From: Ruminococcus sp.
Lineage (GTDB): Bacteria; Bacillota; Clostridia; Oscillospirales; Ruminococcaceae
Assembly (NCBI GenBank): GCA_021201755.1
Contig: JAJQEI010000006.1
Coordinates: 85,737-149,736, forward strand
Direction of reading: 5' to 3'
DNA: 64,000 nucleotides
Numbering within the stretch: position 1 is the first letter of the stretch; every line of letters begins with the position of its first letter. Below the pieces are notes generated by a model. That model was not told the origin of the DNA and searched no databases. It was given only the letters and a program-made list of their open reading frames with translations. Positions 53,230 through 62,229 of this stretch are shown piece after piece. A program made the position numbers and the translations under genes.

Positions 53230-53905
53230 TTCTTATTGGAAAAATAAATACGAAGAGCTAATTACCTTCTACCCCCGCTTTTATCGCGAAGTATTTGAAA
53301 TGGACGCGATTTTAAGGACGGAGGGCGAACTCGCAGACGGTATTGACTCGGGTATCGACCTTGTAATTGCGAATAACTTTATCGATAGCATGGACGAGGA
53401 CACAGTCTACCTGCTGGAAAAGTTTTTGGGAATTACCTTAATGAAATCAAGGTCACTGGACGAGCGGCGCAGATTGCTGAAAAGCTATTTTGCCGGTCAA
53501 GGTAAAGTCTCGGCGACGAGAATCGCCGAGATGATTTATGCCTATACCGGCGCAAGCGTAACCTGCGAATTTTACGCGTTCGACGATGAAGGAAATAACC
53601 GCCTTGATATTATATTTGAGCGCGGCGACGAAGCTGCAGTTTATATCTCGGATATTTACCTGCCGCTGTCGAAAATGCTTCCGGTCCATATCGAATATTG
53701 GGCAATGGTAGATTATAAATTTGCCGTAGTTATCGGCAAAAAGCGAACGCATTATTTAAGCTGGTACCCGGTTGCGGGCGTATACCCCGAAATCGAAAAA
53801 CTGGCAGACAACAACGCGATTGACACTGTGACGGCGGCGACCGCTACCGCCTGCAGCGTTGATTACCTGCCCTGCGGGGTAGCATATTCAAGAATAGGAG
53901 GTTAA
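53210..53905 (+). CDS. XkdU-like (DUF2313) baseplate protein
   Basis: SYWKNKYEELITFYPRFYREVFEMDAILRTEGELADGIDSGI. Confidence 0.8.
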   Translation: MSMSRADSYWKNKYEELITFYPRFYREVFEMDAILRTEGELADGIDSGIDLVIANNFIDSMDEDTVYLLEKFLGITLMKSRSLDERRRLLKSYFAGQGKVSATRIAEMIYAYTGASVTCEFYAFDDEGNNRLDIIFERGDEAAVYISDIYLPLSKMLPVHIEYWAMVDYKFAVVIGKKRTHYLSWYPVAGVYPEIEKLADNNAIDTVTAATATACSVDYLPCGVAYSRIGG

Positions 53906-53909
53906 AACA

Positions 53910-54215
53910 ATGGCGTTTTGGACGGATGATTTTTTGGACAAAAGGCGTACCGAGTGGCTGAAAAGTATCGCTAAAATCCAGTACTACGCCGGCGGTACTT
54001 GGTACGACGCTCAAATCACGAGCAAGACCATTGACGACGATACGCTTAAGATTTTGAGCCAGACCACCGACAGCAAAGCCTTAACGATTACCAGCGTTCG
54101 CCTGATTGATACAGGCGGCGACGTCGCCGGGCAAATCATGGAAAGTATCACAAAGCTGGCCACGCAGGGCGTAATTACCCTTTGGGAATTTCCGCTCTAT
54201 GAAATTACATCTTAA
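53910..54215 (+). CDS. Tail-tip protein
   Basis: Located between baseplate and DGR target; RBS aggagg. Confidence 0.55.
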   Translation: MAFWTDDFLDKRRTEWLKSIAKIQYYAGGTWYDAQITSKTIDDDTLKILSQTTDSKALTITSVRLIDTGGDVAGQIMESITKLATQGVITLWEFPLYEITS

Positions 54216-54233
54216 CGGAGGTGAAGCAAAGAA

Positions 54234-54770
54234 ATGTATGCGAATCTATTGTGGCTTGACCACGCAATCACGCCTGACCGAACATTTACGGTTACGGAAA
54301 ACAACGACGGCACCATTACCTTAGAGCCTTACGGTACAATCGTGCAGCAGGGCACAAACATGAGTGCAGCAAATTTCAACAACATTGAAATGGGTATTAC
54401 CGACCATGATTTGGCAGTCGGAATTCTGCACCTGCTCGTGAGAAACCTCATCGACCGTGCGGACGCAAACGACGAGGACGTAAGCGGTATTACCGAGGAC
54501 CTTTTGGCGGAGGTAACTCCTGAGGAACAGACGATTACTTTAACAAACTCAGCAAGCTACCCGTTCAATAACTCGGCGACAAAAGTCAGTCTCGGCACGA
54601 CCCGAAACACCGTCAACTATACCGTTGAGGTTATTCCCGATACCGACGCAACCGACGTCGGCGAAATCGAGGTTTATAACAAGGCGGTCAACGGCTTTTA
54701 CATCAAATTTAACGGCAGCGCCTCAAGCGTAGACGTTACCGTAAAAATCAGAGGAGGTATTTTAGCATGA
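54234..54770 (+). CDS. Tail fibre-associated protein
   Basis: LWLDHAITPDRTFTVTENNDGTITLEPYGTIVQQGTNMSAANFNNIE. Confidence 0.65.
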   Translation: MYANLLWLDHAITPDRTFTVTENNDGTITLEPYGTIVQQGTNMSAANFNNIEMGITDHDLAVGILHLLVRNLIDRADANDEDVSGITEDLLAEVTPEEQTITLTNSASYPFNNSATKVSLGTTRNTVNYTVEVIPDTDATDVGEIEVYNKAVNGFYIKFNGSASSVDVTVKIRGGILA

Positions 54771-55102
54771 CAGTAATCGAAATCAATGAGGGTACGAAAA
54801 TCCCCTACAGCACCGACGGCAATTACCTGAATTTGAACGACGACATGATTCTTAACCTCGCAAAGTGCGAGGCGGACGACCCCGTTCATATCGACGTTTG
54901 CAGCGACGGCAACGGCCAGCTCATGAATGCGGTCAAGGGCAACTGCGCTTATGTTGCGACTATCGATATTCCCGCAAGAGAATATACAGAGGTTGAAACC
55001 GAGGGCGAAGACGGCGAGACCACTACGACCCTTGAGCCCGTCGACTTCGACATTGACAACGTAACTCTGACGTTTTGGGCGTTGGTAGATTATCAGATTT
55101 AA
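54767..55102 (+). CDS. Tail fibre-associated protein
   Basis: 4-bp overlap with preceding ORF. Confidence 0.5.
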   Translation: MTVIEINEGTKIPYSTDGNYLNLNDDMILNLAKCEADDPVHIDVCSDGNGQLMNAVKGNCAYVATIDIPAREYTEVETEGEDGETTTTLEPVDFDIDNVTLTFWALVDYQI

Positions 55103-55116
55103 GGAGGACCTGAACA

Positions 55117-56205
55117 ATGGCAAGTAATTTTGACCTTTCCAATCTCGCACTGAAGAGTGCGTTCCCCAGCAACAGCATTCTGACCGACGACGTAGGACTT
55201 CCCTCTGTCATGGTGTACGTGCCGAAATTCAAAATGTCGGACGTTATCGACGGCGCAAGCGACAGTACGCACCCCGCATTTATCGTAGACGGTGTTGAGA
55301 AAAGCGGTATTTACATCAGTAAATACCAGAACGTTGTGTACAACAGCAGAGCCTACTCCTTGCCGGGCGAAGACTCAAGGGCAAGCGTTACCGCAGATAA
55401 TGCGAGAACGTACTGCGAAAATAAGGGCGAAGGCTGGCACATGATGAGCGTTATGGAGTGGGGTGCAATCGCACTCTGGTGCATGAAAAACGGGTTTTTG
55501 CCTTACGGCAATAACAACTACGGCAAGGACTCCCGCAAGTCTAATTATAAAGCTATCCCGTCTTACCTTTCAAGCTCCGATGAGTCGTCTGGCTATTACG
55601 CCGACCGCGTAGCGACCGGCACCAGCCCCGTTACTTGGAGCCACAACGGCGCGCTTGACGGCATTTACGACCTGAACGGAAACGTCTGGGAGTGGAGCGA
55701 CGGCATGAGACTCGTATACGGCGAGCTTCAAATTTTAGAGAATAACAACGCCGCGGACAGCTCAAATTCTAAGCTTGCTTCCTCTGCTGCGTGGATGGCG
55801 ATTGACGGCACGACGGGCGAGCTTATCGAGCCTGACGGAAGTGGTACGACCACGAATAGCTTGAAGCTCGATTATGTCAGCTCTAAGTGGTGCTGGATTA
55901 CCGGAACAATCAGCAGCTCGAGTGATACTTCCAGAAGCTGTATCTTTGTTAAAGTGTACGCTGATGACGATGTATGCGACGAGGCGAAAGAGCTTCTTTA
56001 CACTCTTGCCCTGCTTCCGAGTGATACCACACAGGACTATGAGGGAGACTATTTCTATATAAATAACGGAAACGCAGAGCGCTTCCCTAAACGTGGTGGT
56101 TACTGGTACAATGGCACGCACGCGGGTGTTTTCAACAGCAACTTCTACAACGCCCGGTCCAACAGCAACACGGACTTCGGGTTCCGCTCCGCTTTCTATG
56201 AGTAA
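55117..56205 (+). CDS. DGR target: FGE-sulfatase/C-type-lectin-fold tail receptor-binding protein
   Basis: NARTYCENKGEGWHMMSVMEWGAIALW; GIYDLNGNVWEWSDGMR; C-terminal VR GGYWYNGTHAGVFNSNFYNARSNSNTDFGFRSAFYE. Confidence 0.93.
   Translation: MASNFDLSNLALKSAFPSNSILTDDVGLPSVMVYVPKFKMSDVIDGASDSTHPAFIVDGVEKSGIYISKYQNVVYNSRAYSLPGEDSRASVTADNARTYCENKGEGWHMMSVMEWGAIALWCMKNGFLPYGNNNYGKDSRKSNYKAIPSYLSSSDESSGYYADRVATGTSPVTWSHNGALDGIYDLNGNVWEWSDGMRLVYGELQILENNNAADSSNSKLASSAAWMAIDGTTGELIEPDGSGTTTNSLKLDYVSSKWCWITGTISSSSDTSRSCIFVKVYADDDVCDEAKELLYTLALLPSDTTQDYEGDYFYINNGNAERFPKRGGYWYNGTHAGVFNSNFYNARSNSNTDFGFRSAFYE
56081..56193 (+). repeat. DGR variable repeat (VR)
   Basis: 113 bp matching TR with 8 mismatches, 7 at TR adenines. 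Confidence 0.95.
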
Positions 56206-56231
56206 CTGTAAACTGCCGACTGGGAAACTGT

Positions 56232-56253
56232 GCGCCGGGCGATAGCCCGGCGC
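56232..56253 (+). other. DGR post-VR hairpin/cruciform
   Basis: GCGCCGGGC-GATA-GCCCGGCGC, 9-bp perfect stem, 39 bp after VR. Confidence 0.85.
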
Positions 56254-56277
56254 TATAAGGAAAGAGGTGAAACACCG

Positions 56278-56700
56278 ATGAATGAGGACGAAGAAATTAT
56301 TTCCGAAGAGGACTTACCGCCGTTCGAGCTGCCGGCAAATTCAAAGCGTACGACCTTTATCTTGAAAGAGAAAATTGCTGATATGATTAAATACGGCAAG
56401 CCGGTCGTCGCTCAATTTCCGAGGCGAAAACGCCAGACGGCGAACGAGATACGCCAGTCAATGCTGACTATGTACCGGCTTGCAATCATTATCGAGAAGA
56501 AATACTACAAGAAAACGACCCTGCAGGAGCTGGACGTAGAGCTTGACATACTCCGGCATTTTGTCCGCTTGGCTCAGGATAAGGACTACTACGGCCCTAA
56601 TATTGCGCCGCCTCTTTCCTTTAAAAAGTATACAGTCTGGAGCGCAAAGCTCGACGAAATCGGCCGAATAATCGGAGGCTATATGAAAGCGGTTAAATAG
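56278..56700 (+). CDS. avd: DGR accessory variability determinant (Avd)
   Basis: DMIKYGKPVVAQFPRRKRQTANEIRQSMLTMYRLAIIIEKKYYKKTTLQELDVELDILRHFVRLAQDK...SAKLDEIGRIIGGYMKA. Confidence 0.9.
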   Translation: MNEDEEIISEEDLPPFELPANSKRTTFILKEKIADMIKYGKPVVAQFPRRKRQTANEIRQSMLTMYRLAIIIEKKYYKKTTLQELDVELDILRHFVRLAQDKDYYGPNIAPPLSFKKYTVWSAKLDEIGRIIGGYMKAVK

Positions 56701-56737
56701 GCTATAAATTTTTATTGTACGGGGCACGACTGTTCGT

Positions 56738-56850
56738 GCTTCCCTAAACGTGGTGGTAACTGGAACAATGGCACGAACGCAGGTGTTTTCAACAGCAACT
56801 TCAACAGCGCCCGGTCCAACAGCAACACGAACATCGGGTTCCGCTCCGCT
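56738..56850 (+). repeat. DGR template repeat (TR)
   Basis: GGTAACTGGAACAATGGCACGAACGC..., AAC-rich, co-linear with VR at offset 657. Confidence 0.95.
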
Positions 56851-56856
56851 CAGCCG

Positions 56857-56981
56857 TTACGCCGGCCTGTTAGGGGCTCCCTTAAGAGGGAGTCCCCGAG
56901 GCGTAATGACCTAAGGAGCTTGTGTCCCTTCCGAAAGGAAAAAGATTGAATCGTCGTGAAGACGGAAACGTCACGCACGAC
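56857..56981 (+). ncRNA. Structured DGR spacer RNA between TR and RT
   Basis: TTACGCC/GGCGTAA closing stem (56857-56863/56900-56906); GTCGTG/CACGAC with inner GACG-GAAA-CGTC (56953-56981). Confidence 0.6.
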
Positions 56982-57008
56982 AAATTTTGATTATCGACGA
57001 GGCGACCT

Positions 57009-58157
57009 ATGGAAGATAGACCTCAGGGAATAAATGTAATTGACGGCGCGTATGAGCGCATGTGTGATTTTGAGGAATTATACCGCTGCTATCTTGACGC
57101 GCGCCGTCAAAAACGCTACCGAGACGATATTATGGAATTCACCGACCGGTTAGAGCCGAATCTCTTTGAGATAAAACGCGAGCTTGAATCGTAGACCTAC
57201 GAAATCGGCGAGTACCATACGTTTTTCATCCATGACCCTAAAATGCGGCTAATTATGTCGTTAAAATTCAAAGACCGTATTGTGCAGTGGGCCGTATATC
57301 ACGAGCTCATGCCGAGATACGATAAGATTTTTATTGACGACTCCTACGCCTGCAGAAAGGGAAAAGGCATTCATGCGGCGATTGACCGCCTGCAATACTG
57401 GCTGAGAAAGGTATCATGGCAAGGCGGCGACTGGTATTTCATGAAGCTCGATATATCGAAATACTTCTACCGGATAGACCACGCCGTACTGCTCGATATT
57501 CTGAGACAGCGCATTGCCGATGAGCGGCTTATGTGGCTGCTTGGGCAAATAATCGACAACAAGAATATGCGCTTCGGGCTTCCGCGAGGCAAGAGTCCTG
57601 ACGACTGTACCGAAGAAGAGCGATTGTCGGACAGAGGAATGCCTATTGGCAACTTAACGAGTCAGCTCTTTGCAAATATTTACCTCAACGAGCTGGACCA
57701 ATACTGTAAACACGTTTTGAAGATTAAAATGTATATCCGGTATGTTGACGATATAGTTATCGTCGGCAAGAAAGAACAACTCGCACTCCTGAAGGACAGC
57801 ATAGGCCTGTTCCTGCGGGAGCGTTTGCATTTAGACCTAAACGAACGTAAGACAGTTATCCGTCCTATCTCATCAGGTATTGATTTTGTCGGGTACCGCA
57901 TCTGGGCTACACATAGGAAGCTCAAGAAGCAGACGGCTCGGCGCTGTATCAGGAGGACAAAGCTCCTCTGTAAAGGACTGGCTAAAAATAAGTATTCGTA
58001 TAAGGAATATCAGTGCGTTATGGCGTCTTATAAGGGCTTGCTGCAGCACTGCGACAGCTACGGACTAAAGCGCAAGCTGGAAAGCATTGAGGCTGAATAC
58101 CTTTACGGGAAAGGAGTAAACGATGATGGACACACCAATCACAAGGGCGGAGCATGA
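57009..58157 (+). CDS. DGR reverse transcriptase, in-frame TAG at 57192-57194
   Basis: IGNLTSQLFANIYLNELDQY (DGR SQ motif); YIRYVDDIVIVG catalytic motif. Confidence 0.93.
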
Positions 58158-58455
58158 AGAGTTCCGCCGAACGGTCAACGCCGAATTTGAGCGCATGACC
58201 GCCAAGGACAACCGTATCAACAAAAGGCTGACGACCCTCGAGAACAACAACCGGCAGATTCAGGAGTTGACGGTATCGGTGCAGAAGCTCACCGACAATA
58301 TCGAGCACATGAGGCAGCTTCAAAAAGATGAAGGCAAGCGGCTCAGCACTATTGAAGGCAGGGACGGCGAAATATGGCGTAAAGTTTTAAGCTATACGAT
58401 TACGGCAATTATCAGTATTGTGCTCGGCTTTATTTTTGTGCAAATCGGATTTTAG
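58126..58455 (+). CDS. XhlA-like coiled-coil + C-terminal TM protein
   Basis: Coiled coil then VLSYTITAIISIVLGFIFVQIGF. Confidence 0.65.
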   Translation: MDTPITRAEHEEFRRTVNAEFERMTAKDNRINKRLTTLENNNRQIQELTVSVQKLTDNIEHMRQLQKDEGKRLSTIEGRDGEIWRKVLSYTITAIISIVLGFIFVQIGF

Positions 58456-58466
58456 GAGGCGTGACT

Positions 58467-58808
58467 ATGGGAAAGAAATCAGAAAGCGGCGACGATACGC
58501 CGCAGAAAAAATCTGAAAAATCAGGACTCGGTACAATGGATATTATCCTGATTATCGTAGGCGCCTCGCTCCTCTGCTTTACTGTCTGTATGATTTACCT
58601 CTTCACGGTTTACGGCTCTATCCCTGATACCCTCTGTTCCTGCGTATTCGCAGCGCTCGGCGGCGAGTGCGGAATTATGGGCTGAATTAAGACCAGCAAG
58701 GACAAGCGCCGCAACCGCGAGTGGCAAAAGGCAGACGAGGAAGAGGTGCATAAAAACGCTAAAGCCGACAGCTCGGGCGACGATAACCGCAACCAGAGCG
58801 AGATGTAA
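58467..58808 (+). CDS. Small membrane protein with in-frame TGA at 58683-58685
   Basis: MDIILIIVGASLLCFTVCMIYLF...CGIMG(TGA)IKTSKDKRRNREWQKADEEE. Confidence 0.6.
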
Positions 58809-58825
58809 TAAAGGAGGCTGATATT

Positions 58826-60340
58826 ATGGCTTTAACAGGAAGTACAACCGAACAGAAAATATGGAATTACTTATACGGGAAGTTCAGCAACGCTTATGGC
58901 GCTGCAGGACTCATGGGAAACCTTTACACCGAATCGGTGTTAGAGCCTACCAACCTGCAGAACAGCTACGAAAGCAAGCTGGGCTTCACCGACGACACGT
59001 ATACACAGGCCGTGGACAACGGCGAGTATACCAATTTTGCGTCCGACAGTGCGGGCTACGGCTTAGCGCAGTGGACGTACTCCACCCGTAAAGCCGGGCT
59101 TCTCAGCTTTGCGCAGAGCGAAGGCAAAAGTATCGGCGACTTAGAAATGCAGCTCGATTACTTAATGAAGGAAATGCAGAGCAGTTATTCCTCTGTCCTC
59201 TCTACGCTGAAAAGCGCGACTACTATTCTGGAAGCGTCGAATGCCGTCCTGACGAAATTCGAGCGCCCTGCAGACCAGTCAACCACCGTCCAGAACAAGC
59301 GCGTAAGTTATGGACAGACGTACTATGACAAGTACGCAACTACTACAACGAAAGGAGCTAACTCAAGTATGAGCAACAGCAGCTTGGTAACTTATACCAA
59401 CATCATAAAAATGCAAAAGACAAGCCCGAGAACGCATACCATTGACACTATCACTATCCATTGCGTGGTAGGTCAGTGGACCGCAAAGCAGATTTGCGAC
59501 TACTTTGCCAATACCGACCGAAACGCCTCTTGCAACTACGGCGTAGGCAAGGACGGCTCAATCGGCCTTTGCGTGGACGAGGCAGACAGAAGCTGGTGCA
59601 GCAGTAACGCGGCGAACGACCACTGAGCAATCACGATTGAAACCGCAAGCGATACCTCAAGTCCTTACGCCGTTACGACTGCGGCGTATAACGCTTTAAT
59701 TAAGCTCGTGACGGATATTTGCAAGAGGAACAATATTTCAAAACTGGTATGGAGCACGGACAAAAATACCCGCATCAATCACTTAAACGGCGCGAATATG
59801 ACAGTCCATCGCGACTATGCAAATAAGTCCTGCCCCGGCGATTACCTCTATAGTAAAATGAGCGATATTGCCTCGCAGGTCAACGCCCTGCTTGGTACGT
59901 CCGACGATACCTCTTCCTCTGATGAGGACACGACCTCAACCGCAACAAATACTTCTTACCCCGCTACCCCGTTCACGGTACAGGTACTCGTCTCCGACCT
60001 CAATATCCGTACAGGTGCAGGGACAAGCTACTCTAAGACCGGAAAATACACCGGCAAGGGTACGTTTACGATTACAGAGGTAAGTAACAGCTGGGGCAAA
60101 TTGAAGTCCGGCGCAGGCTGGATTTACCTCGAGAACGCTTCTTATGTGAAGATTCTCGGCACGACTTCAACAAGCACGACCGTGACGCATACCGTCGTTA
60201 AGGGCGATACCTTATCGGCGATTGCCTCTAAGTACGGTACGACTGTCGCAAAAATCGTGGCCGCAAATAAGTCTAAGTACAGCAAGCTGACGGCGAATTA
60301 TATCCTCGTCGGCTGGGTACTCACTATTCCGCAGTCATAA
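58826..60340 (+). pseudogene. Multidomain endolysin: tail-tip-lysozyme + amidase + SH3 + LysM, in-frame TGA at 59624-59626
   Basis: LMGNLYTESVLEPTN...GLAQWTYSTRK; TIHCVVGQWTAKQICDYF...NDH(TGA)AITIETASD; LNIRTGAGTSYSKTGKY; HTVVKGDTLSAIASKYGT. Confidence 0.88.
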
Positions 60341-60504
60341 TGGAACAAATTGCAAACGCCGTTTTAGCGGTACTGATTATAGCCGTCTATACTGTCTGGG
60401 TTGTCGCTCTTGTTCGCTGGGATGGAAAATGCCACTGCGACAAGAGCGGCTGCGGGACATGCCCCTATAATGGGGCGTGCCCCCACCAGCATGAGGACGA
60501 GTAA
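60340..60504 (+). CDS. Small Cys-rich membrane protein
   Basis: MEQIANAVLAVLIIAVYTVWVVALVRWDGKCHCDKSGCGTCPYNGACPHQHEDE. Confidence 0.55.
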   Translation: MEQIANAVLAVLIIAVYTVWVVALVRWDGKCHCDKSGCGTCPYNGACPHQHEDE

Positions 60505-60515
60505 AGAAGAATATT

Positions 60516-60923
60516 ATGCAGGAGTTTTTAACTACCCTTTTGACCGCCGTTATCACTGCGGCCATTCCGATTATAACAACCTTTGCGGTAAAACTGATTA
60601 AGAATGTGGCAGACAATACCGAAGCGAACGCGGACAGCGTAACGGTCCAGACCTATATCGCTGAAATTTCCTCGGCCATAACTGCTGCGGTATCGGTGAC
60701 AAGCCAGACCTATGTTGACGCCTTAAAGAGCTCGGGGTCGTTTACCAAAGAGGCCCAAGCCGAAGCGCTGCAGAAGTCTCTGACCGCGTGTATTGCGGCG
60801 CTGAGCCCCGCCGTACAGAACTTTATCAAGGATGTTTACGGAGATATTACCGAGTACCTCACGACTAAGATTGAAGCGGAGGTACGTGCGCAGAAGCTCG
60901 CGGTCAGCTCTACAACCGAATAA
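60516..60923 (+). CDS. Phage holin, LL-H-like
   Basis: LLTAVITAAIPIITTFAVKLIKN...; lysis cassette position. Confidence 0.78.
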   Translation: MQEFLTTLLTAVITAAIPIITTFAVKLIKNVADNTEANADSVTVQTYIAEISSAITAAVSVTSQTYVDALKSSGSFTKEAQAEALQKSLTACIAALSPAVQNFIKDVYGDITEYLTTKIEAEVRAQKLAVSSTTE

Positions 60924-60936
60924 AAGCCTATCCTTC

Positions 60937-60979
60937 AAGCCCTCACACGGATTTCTCCGCATGAGGGCTTATTTTTTTT
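60937..60979 (+). terminator. Strong Rho-independent terminator after lysis module
   Basis: AAGCCCTCA ... TGAGGGCTT ATTTTTTTT. Confidence 0.92.
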
Positions 60980-61029
60980 GCCCGTGAAGCCCTATTTACT
61001 GTTATTAGTAAGAACTGCACGGAAGGGGT

Positions 61030-61116
61030 CTTACTATTTTCAGTAAAGTCTGAGCGCTTTGTCGGCATACAAAATCGGCGAAACATGACATAATTATATA
61101 TGTCAAGAGGATAAAG
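61030..61116 (+). repeat. 86-bp regulatory direct repeat, copy 1
   Basis: cttactattttcagtaaagtctgag...gtcggcatacaaaatc...gacataa...atgtcaag.ggataa shared with 62841-62927. Confidence 0.88.
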
Positions 61117-61152
61117 CCTCAAGAACAAATAAACTTTTTGGAGGACAAAAAC

Positions 61153-61788
61153 ATGTTATTCAAGGATATTAACAAGAGATTCACCGAAATCGTTGCAGGC
61201 TATATGGCAGAGGGCTGGTACATCAACACTGCTACTCAGCGCAGTAGTCAGGGCGAAGTCAGCAAAATCGATTTGACCGACGGCAAAGAGATTATCCGCG
61301 TTTTAATCGATACCTTTACCGACTACGAGGCGGGCGCCCGTTTCTACAATAACCTCGAGGGTATTCAAATCATCGTCGGCAAGCCCGAAGCGGACGACAG
61401 ACTCAGACCGAACAACCAAAACGACTGGGTAACTATTTGGAATAACAAACTTGAGATTATCCACGAAGAAAGGTTTTATCAGGTAGGCCGTGAAAACCGT
61501 TGCGGCAGCAAATTCTACGGTACCCGCGAGGAGGCAATCAAAGCGCAAATGCTTCAGAATACCCGCCGGAATAACCGCCATGAGCGTTTCAGCTCTCAGA
61601 AAACAACCGTTATGCCCGAAGCTGCAAAGTCTGTTGTTCTTTCCTTTGTAAAGAGACAGCCCCGCTGCAAGAGCGTTCGTCTTTCTGATATTGAGGAAGT
61701 CTACAGCACTCTGAGCAGAAACCACGACGGTGCGCTCGTAAAGCATTACTTCGTCAAAGCTAAGGGCAACACCTACAAGCTTCATTGA
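61153..61788 (+). CDS. Hypothetical phage protein downstream of repeat copy 1
   Basis: RBS ggagg, 211 aa. Confidence 0.65.
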   Translation: MLFKDINKRFTEIVAGYMAEGWYINTATQRSSQGEVSKIDLTDGKEIIRVLIDTFTDYEAGARFYNNLEGIQIIVGKPEADDRLRPNNQNDWVTIWNNKLEIIHEERFYQVGRENRCGSKFYGTREEAIKAQMLQNTRRNNRHERFSSQKTTVMPEAAKSVVLSFVKRQPRCKSVRLSDIEEVYSTLSRNHDGALVKHYFVKAKGNTYKLH

Positions 61789-61804
61789 TAAGGAGGACAA
61801 GACC

Positions 61805-62044
61805 ATGACAGAACACCTTTTTACAGAGCTCGGCTACTTCACAGAAAGCGAGTGCACGGCAATCAAGGATTGCCTGCAAGGGTACAGCTACATGCACTTC
61901 AATATTTCTTGGAGCCGTTACGCCGCAAATTATACGCTGATTGTGCGTACTGAGTATGAGACCACGGAGGACGAGCTGAGGGACTTCTTCCTTCACTGTG
62001 CCCTTAGTAAGCTGCTCAAACTAAGACAGGAGGCGAGGTCATGA
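61805..62044 (+). CDS. Hypothetical small protein
   Basis: RBS aaggagg, 4-bp overlap with next. Confidence 0.55.
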   Translation: MTEHLFTELGYFTESECTAIKDCLQGYSYMHFNISWSRYAANYTLIVRTEYETTEDELRDFFLHCALSKLLKLRQEARS

Positions 62045-62229
62045 GAATTTACGTCGTGCAGGTAACACCTAAAGCGCACCCGAGCAAGGTCAGTCAGGAA
62101 GGTTATTTAAGTATGCAGTCGGCTAAGGCCTTTATTGAAAGCCGAAGGCCGAGACCCATGCTGGTAGACTCTTATCTCTACCGTGATGAGAACAATACCG
62201 AGTACCTTATATGTGAGGTGACGGTATGA
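62041..62229 (+). CDS. Hypothetical small protein
   Basis: ATGA overlaps both sides. Confidence 0.55.
   Translation: MRIYVVQVTPKAHPSKVSQEGYLSMQSAKAFIESRRPRPMLVDSYLYRDENNTEYLICEVTV

Noticed and set aside
56850-57008. tRNA gene in the DGR spacer
   Set aside because: Hairpins present, but no cloverleaf, no T-loop GGTTCRANYCC and no recognisable anticodon arm.
22849-57194. Phage amber-stop recoding (TAG = Gln, code 15-like)
   Set aside because: Ten TAGs at plausible Gln sites are suggestive, but TGAs at Arg/Trp sites and identical lesions in host spoIIIAE, spoIIIAF and recQ, plus frequent indels, fit a general transition/indel process better. Several phage genes (28210, 32209, 36359) also seem to end properly at TAG, and no suppressor tRNA was seen.
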